From: Heterohyrax brucei
Lineage: Eukaryota; Chordata; Mammalia; Hyracoidea; Procaviidae
DNA length: 64,000 nucleotides
Assembly (NCBI GenBank): GCA_028571685.1
Contig: CM053143.1
Location: 3,229,501-3,293,500, forward strand
Direction: 5' to 3'
The notes under the pieces are model-generated. The model saw nothing but the letters and a program-made list of their open reading frames with translations. It was not told where the DNA came from and did not search any database. A program made the position numbers and the translations under genes. Position 1 is the stretch's first letter. Every line of letters starts with the position of its first letter. Below are positions 42,785 to 53,429 of this stretch, one piece after another.

Positions 42785-44140
42785 TACGTCATCAGTCATC
42801 TAGAATAGGCACTATGGACTTATAGATAGGGTGACCATGGCGGTAGAACTGGAGACTATGCATGGGCTCAGTTGTATGGATGCTAATCAGCAAAGCTAAC
42901 CTAGCTACTACTGCCTCTAAATATCTACCTTACTAGCAAAAGAGACCAATGCTGAGTCCCCAATATGACATTTTTCTCAAGGAGACCAACTGTCTTTTTG
43001 GTGGTAAGTGAACTATATTTGGAATTTTCTTCCCTGGAAGGGCCACTAGTTCATTATTACAAGGATAAGCACCTATTTGGGGTATGAATGTGCTTTTCCT
43101 GCCCTCAAAGTCTCAACTAGCACCACTATTTTTTGGCTCATTATCCAGGGTGCTCCAGAGGCAGGAAATCCCATACAACATGTAGTCTAACCAGAGGATC
43201 CACTTTACAGTGAAGATGTGATAAACTAAAACCAAACCAAATCTGCTGCCGTTGAGTAGCTTCCAACTCATAGCAACCCTACAGGACAGATTAGAACTGC
43301 ACCATAAAGGTGTGGTAGTTGGCCCATTTTTATGGAATCCATTGAGCGTCCAGAACCACGGCATCCAGAAGCAACTGGCCTGTTAAATATTACAATGGCT
43401 CACTGAAAGTGCATCTAAAGTGCTAAGTTGGTGTCAATATTCTGCAAAGTAAGAGTGTTATTACTCAGAGTAGGTACAAAACCAGTGACCTTTATATATG
43501 GCTCTGCATCCCCAGTAGAAAAAAAACAGAGGTCTGGGAGCCAACTGATGGAAACAAAACTAGCCCTGCTTAGTAACACTGTCAATACCCCATGGGGGTG
43601 TTGTACTCCCATTTCTGTGCGAGCAGACCCTTCAGGGTTAGACAACTTGGCCCCCAAAAGAAATACACTCTTGCAACAGGAGACACAAAAGGAATTCTGT
43701 TTAACTGTGAGCTATAGTTCTTCGAACCCAGAGTCCAGGAGACAAGAGAAGACATAGCAGTAATAGACACTGATCAACATGACGAGGTTTGGGGGCTTTT
43801 ACGCAATTAGGGTAAGGAGGACTATATGTGGGACTTAGCTGATCCACTTGGGCACCTCTTGGTACATACTTACTGAGTTAAAACAGTGAATGGCAATATA
43901 TAGCAGCCTTGACCTGAGAAGGTTATGTTTTCTAGGATCTCAAACACTTTAAGAATGTTGGTCTGGATCGTATTACTTAGTAGGCTCCCCAACCTTGCAG
44001 AGGTGATAGCTAAGCTTTGGGGAGAGGAGATTCAGAATGGATAGTGGAGAAGGGAGAGAAGGAGGGCGTGGTGGAGTGGCCCCAAGATCAATTATAGCAA
44101 TGGATGCTGCCACTGGTACACTTACCTCTCCATTCTTTTT
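42785..44140 (+). mobile_element. Second ERVL-like pol fossil, sense, highly decayed
   Basis: DNA landmarks follow ERVL pol in order: 'ttccctggaagggccactagttc' (about 43030), 'ataagcacctatttggggtatgaatgtgcttttcctgccc' (about 43063), 'cagaggcaggaaatcccatacaacatg' (integrase core, about 43154), 'ggatccactttacagtgaag', 'atggaatccattgagcg', 'ggcctgttaaatattac' (about 43377). The segment from about 43600 would be the dUTPase end. No long frame remains and there are many breaks. An AfroSINE interrupts it. It belongs to a different ERVL branch from 26571-28768. Confidence 0.68.
43217..43318 (-). mobile_element. AfroSINE, antisense, 5'-truncated, inside the ERVL-like fossil
   Basis: 'aaaccaaaccaaatctgctgccgttgagtagcttccaactcatagc' followed by 'aggacagattagaactgcacc', the tail and body complement. 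The tRNA-like head is missing. Confidence 0.85.
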
Positions 44141-44147
44141 CTTCTTG

Positions 44148-44537
44148 TGTTATAAATTGAATTGTACTCCCTCCAATATGTGTTGGAACCCTATGTATTA
44201 TGCATGCGTCTGAAATCCTGCTTGGAAATAGGGTTTTCTTTTATACCAATATGGCCATTTCAGTGTAAGGTATGTCCCAAACTTAATCACTTGTGAGATA
44301 TAAAAAGCAGATTAGACACAGAAGCAAACCCAAAGGGGGGAAGACAGATGTCATATGAGGGTCAACCAGAACCAAAGAATACCCAGGGCTATGTACAAGG
44401 AAAGAATCAGCACAACTGAGATCATAATTTGAATTTTTTAGACTCCAGAATTGTGAGACAATAAATTGCTTTTTTTTTTTTTTTTTTTTAAGCTGCCCAT
44501 TTGTGATATTTATGTTATAGCAGCAGTAGCTGAGACA
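44148..44537 (+). mobile_element. MaLR-type LTR, sense (fossil)
   Basis: It starts TGTTATAAATTGAATTGTACTCCC and ends TAGCTGAGACA (390 bp). It has 'gaaatagggttttctttta', 'ctccagaattgtgagacaataaattgc' (polyadenylation region, about 44444-44470) and a long T-run expansion (44470-44490). Flanks TCTTG and CCTTG suggest a 5-bp duplication. No internal sequence, so a solo LTR. Confidence 0.75.
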
Positions 44538-45085
44538 CCTTGGAACAGATACCTTTAGGGACCAGAGAGGAGCTTTTCCTAAACATATGTGAAGAAGTGG
44601 ACCTGTGCAGTGGGAAAAAATGGATGATTGTTTTCACCATGATTACTTGTGCCCTTAAGACAAGCGGACTGCATTCCAGGTATTTAGACCTTCCAGGGAT
44701 ATATGGATTAGTAGAAAAAATATTGCAGAGAGCAGGTTGGCTTTGGGGCTGAGCAAATTGCAGAAAGACATAGAGCAATAAACAGAGATACACTCATTAA
44801 AAATGGAGATGAGCAACCACTAAGGTCATGAGAAGAAAGAAACCTAAAGAACAATTTTAATTAAGTTTTGTTGTATAATGTGCTGTCACTCCTTCAGTGA
44901 GATCTACATTATTACTGACATGTTTGGAATTTGATATAGTTGTACTTATTTGTTAATTTACGGCCCAAGTTAGCCCTGTGACATTCAGTTTACAGATTGC
45001 ATGAACATGAGTTTAGAGGAAAATGATAATGTAAAAAGATACTACATGCTTATTTTATCCAGCCAAGTCATTTAATGGGAGGCCA
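44538..45085. other. Unassigned DNA
   Basis: Overlapping opposed frames of 70 and 92 codons (44515-44793) have no family resemblance. No gene is called. Confidence 0.4.
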
Positions 45086-45275
45086 TGGCAAGAGTTTCAC
45101 ATGTATTATTCAATTTAATCCTTATGACTGTTTGAATTAGGTACTATTATTGTCAATATTTTATAAACAAGGACATGGGGGACAGAGTTTTACTAATTTT
45201 CCCAGTTTTACACAGCCGTTAAGTGGTGCAGTCAGGATTCAAATCTTGTCCAACTAGAGCCTGATTATCCAAACA
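45086..45275 (+). repeat. MIR SINE, sense
   Basis: 'cacatgtattattcaatttaatccttatgac', 'aggtactattattgtc', 'cacagccgttaagtggtgcagtcaggattcaaatc' match the MIR consensus, an ancient tRNA-derived SINE of mammals. Diverged as expected for its age. Confidence 0.75.
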
Positions 45276-45474
45276 GTTATGGCAGAAGTATATCCAGAAC
45301 AAAAGTTCCTTTTCAATTTGATAAAGAAGTAGACTGTATTCCCCCATTCAAAGCATAAACATTCTAGATCCCATTTCTTTACCATACTTTGCATCTAAAA
45401 TTAAAAGAAGAGTACTTAGTTTAGCCTTTTTCTCTGCTAAACACAAATTTCAGCACTGAGTGCAGATGTTGTGT

Positions 45475-45600
45475 GCTTTGGAGACAGAAAAGACCAGTGT
45501 TTTGGCCCTGTTACTGAGCAGTCACATGAACTGAGGTAAAATATTGCTTCTTTATTTTTAAAATTAGTGATAGTTTTGAACATTAACAACATATGTCAGG
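45475..45600 (+). repeat. Possible second MIR fragment
   Basis: 'tgctttggagacagaaaagacc ... ttactgagcagtcacatgaactgagg' resembles the MIR core ('tttggagtcagacagacctggg'). Weak and old. Confidence 0.4.
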
Positions 45601-45647
45601 TGGTAAAAAATGCCTAGATGCAGAGTGAAGAGTAATGTTGGCTGCGA

Positions 45648-46245
45648 TGGTTAAGGTTATGTGTCAACTTGACTGGGCCATTACTGTCAGTGGTTTGTCA
45701 GTTACATAATGATGTAGTCATCCTCCATTTTTGATATGATGTGGTCATCTTCCATTTTTGCATAATCCTGACTTTCACATAATGATGTGGTCTTTAGAAC
45801 CCAACCATGTTGATACATGAGAAGTGGCAGTATCTTACAAACAGAGGCACTTACAAAAATATCAGCTTTGTGGGGAAGGGGAGGTGTGAGGATCATTTTG
45901 AGAAGACTGTGTAACAAATAGCCTTGAAAGTTAGAAATAGTGTTTCCCTCTGACACAGAGGGCAGTTTAATTTTCTGTCCACTATCACAGTAAAAATAAT
46001 ATCTGGGTGAAAAACAAAGACAATTTGATAGGTGAAAGCTGAGCAGGTTTGTTTACTACCTTTGTAAAAGATCCTGATGTCCTAAGCCTAATATTCCTCT
46101 CCTGTAGCACAGTCTGCTATGTGTGCAAGTGTCACCTGGCCCTAGACGTATTTTCCTGAGGGAATTTGGGCTTTTAGATCTGGGACAAGTAAATGATGAC
46201 ACTCTGGTTATATGTGTTTACTCTGAGTAATAAATTTTCCTTTGT
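45648..46245 (+). mobile_element. ERVL-type LTR, sense (fossil)
   Basis: 'ggttaaggttatgtgtcaacttgactgggcc' (about 45650) is the typical start of MLT2/ERVL-like LTRs. 'aataaattttcctttgtc' near 46229 fits the end. Inside, 'gatgtagtcatcctccattttt' and 'gatgtggtcatcttccattttt' form a small tandem duplication (about 45710-45760). No coding sequence. Confidence 0.65.
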
Positions 46246-47223
46246 CTTTTCTCTTCTGCCACTTCCACAAAACTATTGCGGGCTAACTAAATTTGTAAAC
46301 AGGATAAAATAACAAACTCATGATCTTTTCTGCTACTACAGACATTTAAAGACTCAGGTACTGTCTCCTATATAGCAGTGAAACACATTTGCTCAAAATA
46401 GGCTGAAGCAAATAATTGTGCTAAAATTTTATGCAGAAAATACTCATGATCACTGGGGAACTGGAAGAAATAATTTCATTGGTCTGGGATATGACAATAT
46501 TCATGGGTCACTTATATTGTTTTCATCGATAACTCAAAGAAAACCTGACCGAAAGTAGTGAAACCACAGGTCTAATGTGAAAGTTCACATCACGCAGGCT
46601 ACTGTGAAAAAGATAAGCTGAGCCAGTATATCCTTTCAGAACTTTTGAATAGAAAATATAACAAATCAGACAACATTGTGTACTGCAACTTGAAAGAGTG
46701 AAAACAGAGATGCTGTTAGAATCTCGTTAGGGCCATAAAGATCTCTGGCAGGTCAAAGTTTGGGGGTAAAATGTGGATAAATATGTAGAAGAGAGAGATA
46801 CGCTATAAAAGAGAGAAGTTGGCAAGAGATGAAAAGTATAAATGCACAGAGAACAGCAGATACTTAATGAAACCACGTGGTTTGTGAGAAACAGAAGGTT
46901 CATTGATTTTGCTGCTTAAATTCCTAACTGATTTACAGCTGCAGGTCCTTGTGTAGTCCCACAAGGAAATGCTTTACTCTGTATACGTACTGAGTGAATT
47001 CATGCTACTTGCAACAAAAACAAAACTCTAAAGAGTGCATGTCTTATACCAATTACTGGAAGGTATACCACCCTTCGTTCCTAGCTTAATTCTAAACTTT
47101 TTATAGGAAAAAAGACCACAGTAGTTTATAGAAGATCACACACACACTTACTGAAAATCATATACACAACTTCCTGTTGATAACTATCAAATAAGAATCA
47201 TTACATAGTTATGCATTATTCTT
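46246..47223. other. Unassigned DNA
   Basis: Nearly 1 kb with no recognised repeat and no frame above 60 codons. It may be genuinely single-copy sequence. A short CA run lies near 47141-47150. Confidence 0.45.
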
Positions 47224-47296
47224 AGGAGCTCTGGTAATACAGTGGTTAAAGCACTTGGCGGCTGATAAATTGATCATTGGAACCCACCAGTCTTTC
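47224..47296 (+). mobile_element. AfroSINE head fragment, sense
   Basis: 'aggagctctggtaatacagtgg' and 'ggaacccaccagtctttc' match the 5' tRNA-like half of the longer subtype. The 3' half is missing. Confidence 0.7.
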
Positions 47297-47339
47297 TTCT
47301 TCAGCTCATCTAAAATAAGTGATTAAAAGTATCCTTTAT

Positions 47340-47645
47340 ATATTTAAGAGCAACAAAGGAACACCTTAGGCACCAGAAGAAAACAGATTATAAGGATTAG
47401 AGCAGAACCAAATGAATTAGAGAACAGAAAAACAAATTAAAAATTAACAAAACCAAAAGCTGGTTCTTTAAAAAGATCAACAAAATTGATAAACCACTGG
47501 CTAAGTTTACAAAAGAAAAACAGCAGAAGATACAAATAACCCGATTAAGAAATCAGTTAGGAGATGTTACAACAGCCTCAACTGAAATAAAAAATATGAT
47601 GACAGAATACTATGAAAAGCAAATCATATTCAATAACACATAAAA
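47340..47645 (+). mobile_element. L1 ORF2 fragment, sense (L1-E)
   Basis: 'gagaacagaaaaacaaattaaaaattaac', 'aaagctggttctttaaaaagatcaacaaaattgataaacc', 'caaataacccgattaagaaatc'. This is the pre-RT segment of ORF2 (residues KSWFF-KINKI-KPL). Neither end of the element is present. Confidence 0.85.
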
Positions 47646-48409
47646 CCTGAAATATCACTAACATAGTCAAAATCAGAAGTTTACAATGCTCACAGAGAGA
47701 GTTCAAAGGTATGGAGGCTTGATGCTGAGATATTGAGTACAGTTCCCACCGAGGGAGTTTAGTGGTGCCGGTATCACTGCTTGGGGTACTCATGGCCTCT
47801 TTGATGGGGTTCTGTAAAACAAACACAGAACGCTGTTTTTATCAAAGCAAAAATCCTCTTTGGATTTTTCTGTTAGTGAAAACAGGTGCTAAATACATCT
47901 TTTGTGAAAACAAAGTGGCATAAATAGAACATGCAAAAAGCAGGGAGGGGATCCTTTACTGTAGTAGGCAGATCAGAGGAGGAAACCGTTCTATGAGTTA
48001 GAAATGGCCTATGTTCTGGATGCGACCCAGCAATCATTCTTATTTTATTCCAGATAAATTGCTAAATTATAGGGGCACAGAACTAAAACTACATTTCCTT
48101 AGTAGTCAAGGCTCTAGATGCAATAATATTGTGCTAATTAGATGGATTATGTGAAATTTACAGTGTGGTATTAGACCGGAAGTTATTTCCTTGCTGCTAT
48201 TTTAACTGACAAATAATGCTAGCAGGATTTTAAGAGTTCGTAATATAGTTGTAGTGACTAGACTTAAAGTTTGTGTTTAGTCACTTGCTTTAGGTTTATG
48301 GAGCCCACCACGAATCTGTCAGTTTATCATACTGTGGTAGGTTGAAAATTGTTGTAATATGAGAGCTTCTTCACCAGTATGTCAAATACAGCAAGATATC
48401 CCTTGGTGG
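47646..48409. other. Unassigned DNA
   Basis: The 82-codon antisense frame at 47578-47826 overlaps L1-E and has no family resemblance. No gene or repeat is named. Confidence 0.4.
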
Positions 48410-49012
48410 ACAGGTTTTTGAAGAGTTTCCAGACTAACACAGAATAGGAATCGAAGACGCTTACTAATAGCAAAGCCGTCATGGAGTACATTTTCAGGAG
48501 TTACTGTTCACTTACAACCAAAGAATTCTATATATTCTTTTATATTCGCTGCCTTTTATGAGATTAGCACTACCAGGAATAGAGAAATTTCATGGTCCTG
48601 ATCTAGCAGTCTACATCTGAAAAAAGTGACCTGTGAAAATCTTATAAATAGCAGTGGGACATTGGCCTGATACAGCGCCAGAAGGTGAACCCTTCAGGTT
48701 GGAATAAAACATATGGTCTATTATGTTAAAAATGATAAATTGAGGATGAATGACATTGCATTCATTCTTCAAAAAGAACACTTCAAGATTTATCCTGAAG
48801 TACAGTGCTGTCAGTGATAGAATAATACCCATATGCCTATAAGACCAGTTAATGTGAACGTTATTGAAATTGAAAAACCTGCCGCTAGTACCAAAGATGG
48901 AGAAGGAGAAGATTTTTACCAATTTTTGCAATCTAAAATTGATCAAACATGGAATCAAAATGCATTAATAACTAGTGGTGAAAGAATTCAAAAGTTGGAA
49001 ATTGCTAGATCA
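48410..49012 (+). mobile_element. RTE/BovB-clade LINE, 5' part, sense
   Basis: 5' leader and endonuclease region: 'ccagactaacacagaatagg' (48430), 'tctgaaaaaagtgacctgtgaaaatcttataaatagcagtgg' (about 48615), 'gccagaaggtgaacccttcaggttgg' (48677). Then the endonuclease: 'ttcttcaaaaagaacacttcaagatttatcctgaagtacag' (about 48763), and protein-like KDGEGEDFYQFLQSKIDQTWNQNALITSGE (frame 48833-49075). About 140 bp of foreign or diverged sequence lies near 48460-48600, and part of the leader is deleted. The 3' two thirds are absent; an L1 follows at once. Confidence 0.85.
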
Positions 49013-49014
49013 TG
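48833..49014 (+). pseudogene. RTE endonuclease fragment
   Basis: About 60 codons before the L1 junction. It reads EDFYQFLQSKIDQTWNQNALITSGE-RIQKLE, aligning with the RTE endonuclease segment 'EDFYQLLQSEIDRTCNQDALIITGDWNAKVG'. The catalytic D-W-N of that segment is lost here. Upstream residues are out of frame. Confidence 0.82.
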
Positions 49015-49029
49015 TGGTATTTCTATTTC

Positions 49030-49918
49030 TAGCTTTTTTTTGAGGACCTTTCCCTTATTTATTTATTTAATATGACAGTGAAAAAATACATTCCCGTATA
49101 AATTTACATGTCCATCTATATGCAGCTTCCACTGCTCTCCGTGTACAGTGCCAGCACACTATTCCTCTCTGCTCCATACATGTCTCATCCTCCCAATAGT
49201 CTCCTTTCCTCTCCTCTCCATCCACTCTCCTTCCAGCTAGAGGTCAGCAGGATGATATCATAGATGAATAGAACCATAAAGTGAATCTAATACATGCTCA
49301 TTCTGCATCGCTCCAAATTGCTTTCCAAAGAGGTTGTACCATTTTGGATTCCCATCAGCTGTGGAGGAGAGTTTCAATCTCTCCATAGCCTCTCCAGCAT
49401 TTGTTGTTTTGTGTGTTTTTGGATTATTGCCAGTCTTGTTGAGGTGAGATGGTATCTCATTGTATTTTTGATTTGAATTTCTCTAAGAGCTAATGATCTT
49501 GAGCATTTCCTCACGTGTCTTTTGGCTGTCTGGACGTCTTCTTTGGGGAAGTGTCTATTGATGTCCTTTGCACATTGTTTAATTGAGTTATTTGACTTTT
49601 TCCTGTTGATATTTTGCAGTACTTTGTAGATTATGGAAATTAAACATCAATCCAGTACATAGTTACCAAATATTTTTTTCCATTCTGTAGATGATCTTTC
49701 AGTTCTCTCGACAAAGTCTTTGGTTGAGCAAAAGTGTTTTATTTTTAGTAGTTCCCATTTATCTATTTTCTCTTCTGTTGTTTGTGTGCTGTTGGTAAGA
49801 TACTGTAGTTTGTCTTAAGTCAAGTATTAGTACTGCCATTGTTGTACCTATTTTTTCTTCCATAATCTTTATTTTTTTAGATGTGATATTTAGGTTGTTT
49901 GCTCCATTCTGAGTTAGA
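49030..49918 (-). mobile_element. L1-H, left part (3' end and ORF2 C-terminus), antisense
   Basis: It begins with the terminal 265 bp of an L1 3' UTR ('ttatttaatatgacagtgaaaaaatac', 'cactgctctccgtgtacag'). At about 49306 it passes directly into ORF2 C-terminal sequence ('ttgctttccaaagaggttgtacc'), omitting roughly 0.7 kb of 3' UTR and 0.35 kb of ORF2. It ends at 'ctgagttagagttt' and continues logically at 58770, after an inserted block of about 8.85 kb. Confidence 0.82.
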
Positions 49919-52900
49919 GTTTCCTCTTTTTTTTTTTTTTTACTTTGATTGAGTGAAAGTATACAATCTATTCACATAACTGCCTATCTCCAACTTCTGC
50001 TCTCCTTGCACAGTGACAGTGCACTCCTCCTTTCTGTTATATACCTGTTGTATCTGCTTAACAATCTCCTGTTCCCTCCACTGCACTCTCTCCTCTCCCT
50101 CTAGTACGAGGCCAGTAAGACAGCATCCTATAGATGCACAGAACCATATGGTCACATGGTGTCCCTGAATCCAATCCACTCCTGTCCAAAGAGTTGACCT
50201 CAGTAGTGAAGTGTGCCTAGGGACCATGCTCCCAGGGGAACCTGTAGGCCTTCAGACCATCAACTGGGATCATTCAGTGGAGTTCTTGAGGTGCACCCCT
50301 CTTTTTCTGGTGTTGCCCCTGGGACACAACATTGTATGCCCTATCACGGCTGTCAGTAGTGGTGGTGGCCAGGCACCATCTAGTTCTTCTGGTCACATGT
50401 TGATACAGTCATGCATACATGTGAGTCCTTCTGTCTTTTGGCATCTTTTTTCCTCATGTCTTTGTTGTCCTTGGTGATCACCTGATCCGGCTGAGTTGGG
50501 ACCATTTTGTGTACTTCAGATGGCAGCTTGCTAGTTTTTAAGACCCCAAATGCCACTCACCAATATGGGGTGCAGAAGACTCTCTTAGCAATAGGCAAGT
50601 TATGCCAGTTGGCCTCCATGTCCCCTGAGAGCATGATCCTCAGACCCACACCATGGCTACTCTGTCCTTGCGATATTGGGTTAAGATTAGAAGAGTTTTC
50701 AGTTTATGTTGAAGTCCAGTTAAGCTGATCTATCTAATATGTGCTGTCACTGATTTCACCCAACCAAATTTCTATCAACTGTCTATAACCAGCTCTCTCC
50801 TTCCCTTTCTCCCCTACCTTGCAGCCGTCCAAGAGTCTTTTTTTCTGTACACGAGTCTGTTCTTAAGTCTTTGTAGTAGGGGTCTCATACAGTATTTGTC
50901 CTTGTGTCACTGACTGATTTCACTCAGCATGATGTCATCCACTTGAAATCAGGTTATGAGATGCTTCCTTAAATCATCATTGTTGTTTATCATTGCATAG
51001 TGTTCCACTGAGTACATGTACTATAGTTTGCTTATCTGTTCATCTGTTGAACATCTGAGTTGATTCCATCTTTTTGCTATTGTCGACTGTGCTGCAATAA
51101 ACGTTGATGGACATATGTCTGTTAACATGACTGTCCTTCATTCTGTAGGATATGTATCAGGCAGTGGGATTACTGGGTCAAATGATATATCTATTTCCAG
51201 GGTTTTAAGGAAGCACCAGATTGCTTTCCAAAGAAGTTGCACCATATTGCAATGGTGCAGTGAAGGAGGGTTCCAAGCTCTCCAGAGCCTCTCTAGCATT
51301 TGTTGCTTTGTGTTTTTTGGGTCACGGCCAACCTTGGTGGGGTAAGATGATATCTCACTGTAATTTTTATTAAGATTTCTTTAATAGCTAATGATTGTGA
51401 ACATTTCTTCATGGTCTTTTGGCTGCCTGGAAGTCCTCTTTGGTGAAGTGTCTGTCCATCTCTTTTGCCCATCGCTTAATTGGGTTAGTTACTCTTTTCG
51501 TGTTGATGTTTTTCCCACCCTTGTAGCATTAAGGAGTCTTTTCTGTCATGTATGGGTATGCTTTTAAGTTTTTATCATAGGGGTCTCATATAATAATTGT
51601 CCTTCTGTCGCTGACTAGATTCATTCAACATAATGTCCTCCAGTTGAGACCAAACTGAGGTATGTTTCCTGCTATCATTGTTGTTCTTTATCAGTGTATA
51701 GTACTTCATGGAGTACATATACCAAAGTTTACCCATCCATTCTTCTGTTGTTGGGCATCTGGGTTGATTCCAACTTTTTGCTATCATGGACTGTGCTGCA
51801 ATGAACATTCATGTGCACGTATTAGTTGGTATGACTGGCCTTGATTTTGTAAGATATATTCCAAGCAGAGGAGTTACTGGGTCAAATGGTATATCTATAT
51901 CCATTATTTTAATGTAACACCAAATTGCTTTCCAAAGAGGTTGCACCATTCTACAATCCCACTGAGAGTGTAGGAGAGTTCCAGTCTCTCCACAGCCTCT
52001 CCAACACTGAGTGTTTTGCGTTTTTTGGATCATGGCCAATCTTGTTGGGGTGAGATGGTATCTCATTGTCATTTTGATTTGAATTTCTTTAGTAATTAAT
52101 GATTGTGAACATGTCTGCACGTGTTTTTTGGCTGCTTGGATCTCCTCTTTAGAGAAGTGTCTGTCCATCTCCTTTGTCCATCGCTTAACTGGATGATCTG
52201 TCCTTTTCTTATTGATATTGTGTAGAACCTTATAGATTATGGAGATCAGGCGTCGGTTCACATACAGTTGCCAAATATTTTTTCCCATTCTGTAGGTGGT
52301 CTTTTAATTCTTTTGATGAAGTCTTTGGATGAGCAAAGTGTCTGATTCTTATTAATTCCAATCTATCTATTTTCTCTTTTGATGAATGTGTTTTGTTTGT
52401 TAGATTTTGAAGTCTGTCTATATTGTGTATTAAAATGTCCATTGTTGACCTTATTTTACCTTGGTTGAGCTTTATCATTTTAGCTTTTATATTTAGGCCT
52501 TTTATCCAATTTGAGTTGATTTTTGTATAAGGTGTGAGATGGGTCTTGTTTCAATTTTTTGCAGATGGATATCCAATTATGCCAGCACCATTTGTTAAAG
52601 AGACTGTTCTTACCCCAGTTCAAAATCTTAGGACCTTTGTCAAATACCAGCTGTTCACAGGGGGATGGTGGCATCTCTGGGGTCTCTACTTTGTTCCCTT
52701 GGTCTATATGTCTCCTTTTGTACCAATACCAGGCTGTTCTGACTATTGTGGCAGTGCAGTAGGTTTTAAAATCAGGTAGTGAGAGGCCTCCCAGTATGTT
52801 CTTCTTTTTCAGTAGTTCTTTACTTATTCGAGGCTTCTTCCCTCTCCATATAAAGATGATAATTTGTGTCTCCATCTCATTAAAAAATGTTGCTGGAATT

Positions 52901-53130
52901 TGTATTGGGATTGTATTATATAAGTAGATTGCTTTTGGCAAAATAGAACTTTTCACAATATTGAGTCTTCCTATCCATGAGCAGGGCAGATTACTCCACT
53001 TATGTAAGTGTCTCCTAGTTTCTTGTAGTAAGATCTTATAGTTTTTTCTGTAAAGGTCTCTTATTTCTCTAGTTAGATTTATTCCTAGGTATTTTGTGTG
53101 TGTGTGTTTCATTGTAAGTTATTTCCTACT
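49919..53130 (-). mobile_element. L1-I, left part, antisense (composite)
   Basis: It starts with a T-run (49921-49941), then a full 3' UTR (to about 50870, with 'tttttaagaccccaaatgcc' at 50536) and ORF2 C-terminal sequence to 51511. At 51512 the text falls back to the 3' UTR/ORF2 boundary ('acccttgtagcattaaggagtc') and reads the ORF2 C-terminus again up to the RT region near 53112. The region 50810-51510 is thus present twice, in two clearly different versions, so two L1 copies meet here. Past 53095 a (TG)n run leads into ORF1-like text ('cattgtaagttatttcc'). Confidence 0.72.
51575..53112 (-). pseudogene. L1 ORF2 RT-to-C-terminus fragment
   Basis: Pieces from right to left: [30 protein letters not shown] (53100-53000), [53 protein letters not shown] (RT thumb region, 53112-52480). 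Then the connection domain (52478-52230). Then the Cys-rich C-terminus CWRGCGETGTLLHSQWDCRMVQPLW (about 52005-51930; the third ligand is H, and the last C is kept). Frames change near 52480 and 52250. A stop or shift near 51809 separates the last piece, MFIAAQSMIAKSWNQP. Confidence 0.86.
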
Positions 53131-53429
53131 AACATCTTTTTTCTTTTTTTATTATGACTAAGTGAAAATGTACATTCCCGTATAAATTTACATACCCATC
53201 TACATGCAACTTCCACTGCTCTCCCTGCCCAGCGACAGCACACTATTCCTCTCTGCTCCATACATGTCTCATCCTCCCAACAGTCCCCTCCTCTCTACCC
53301 GCTCTCCTTCCCTCAGCCAGAGGTCAGCAGGATGATATCCTATAGATGCATAGAGCCATAAAGTGCATCCAATAGATGGTAACTGTGCATTGCCAAGTCC
53401 AATCCATTCATGTCTGAAGAGTGGATGAT

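Noticed and set aside
43428-43757. 109-codon frame
   Set aside because: It lies in the decayed ERVL-like fossil and does not follow a conserved protein. Not a host gene.
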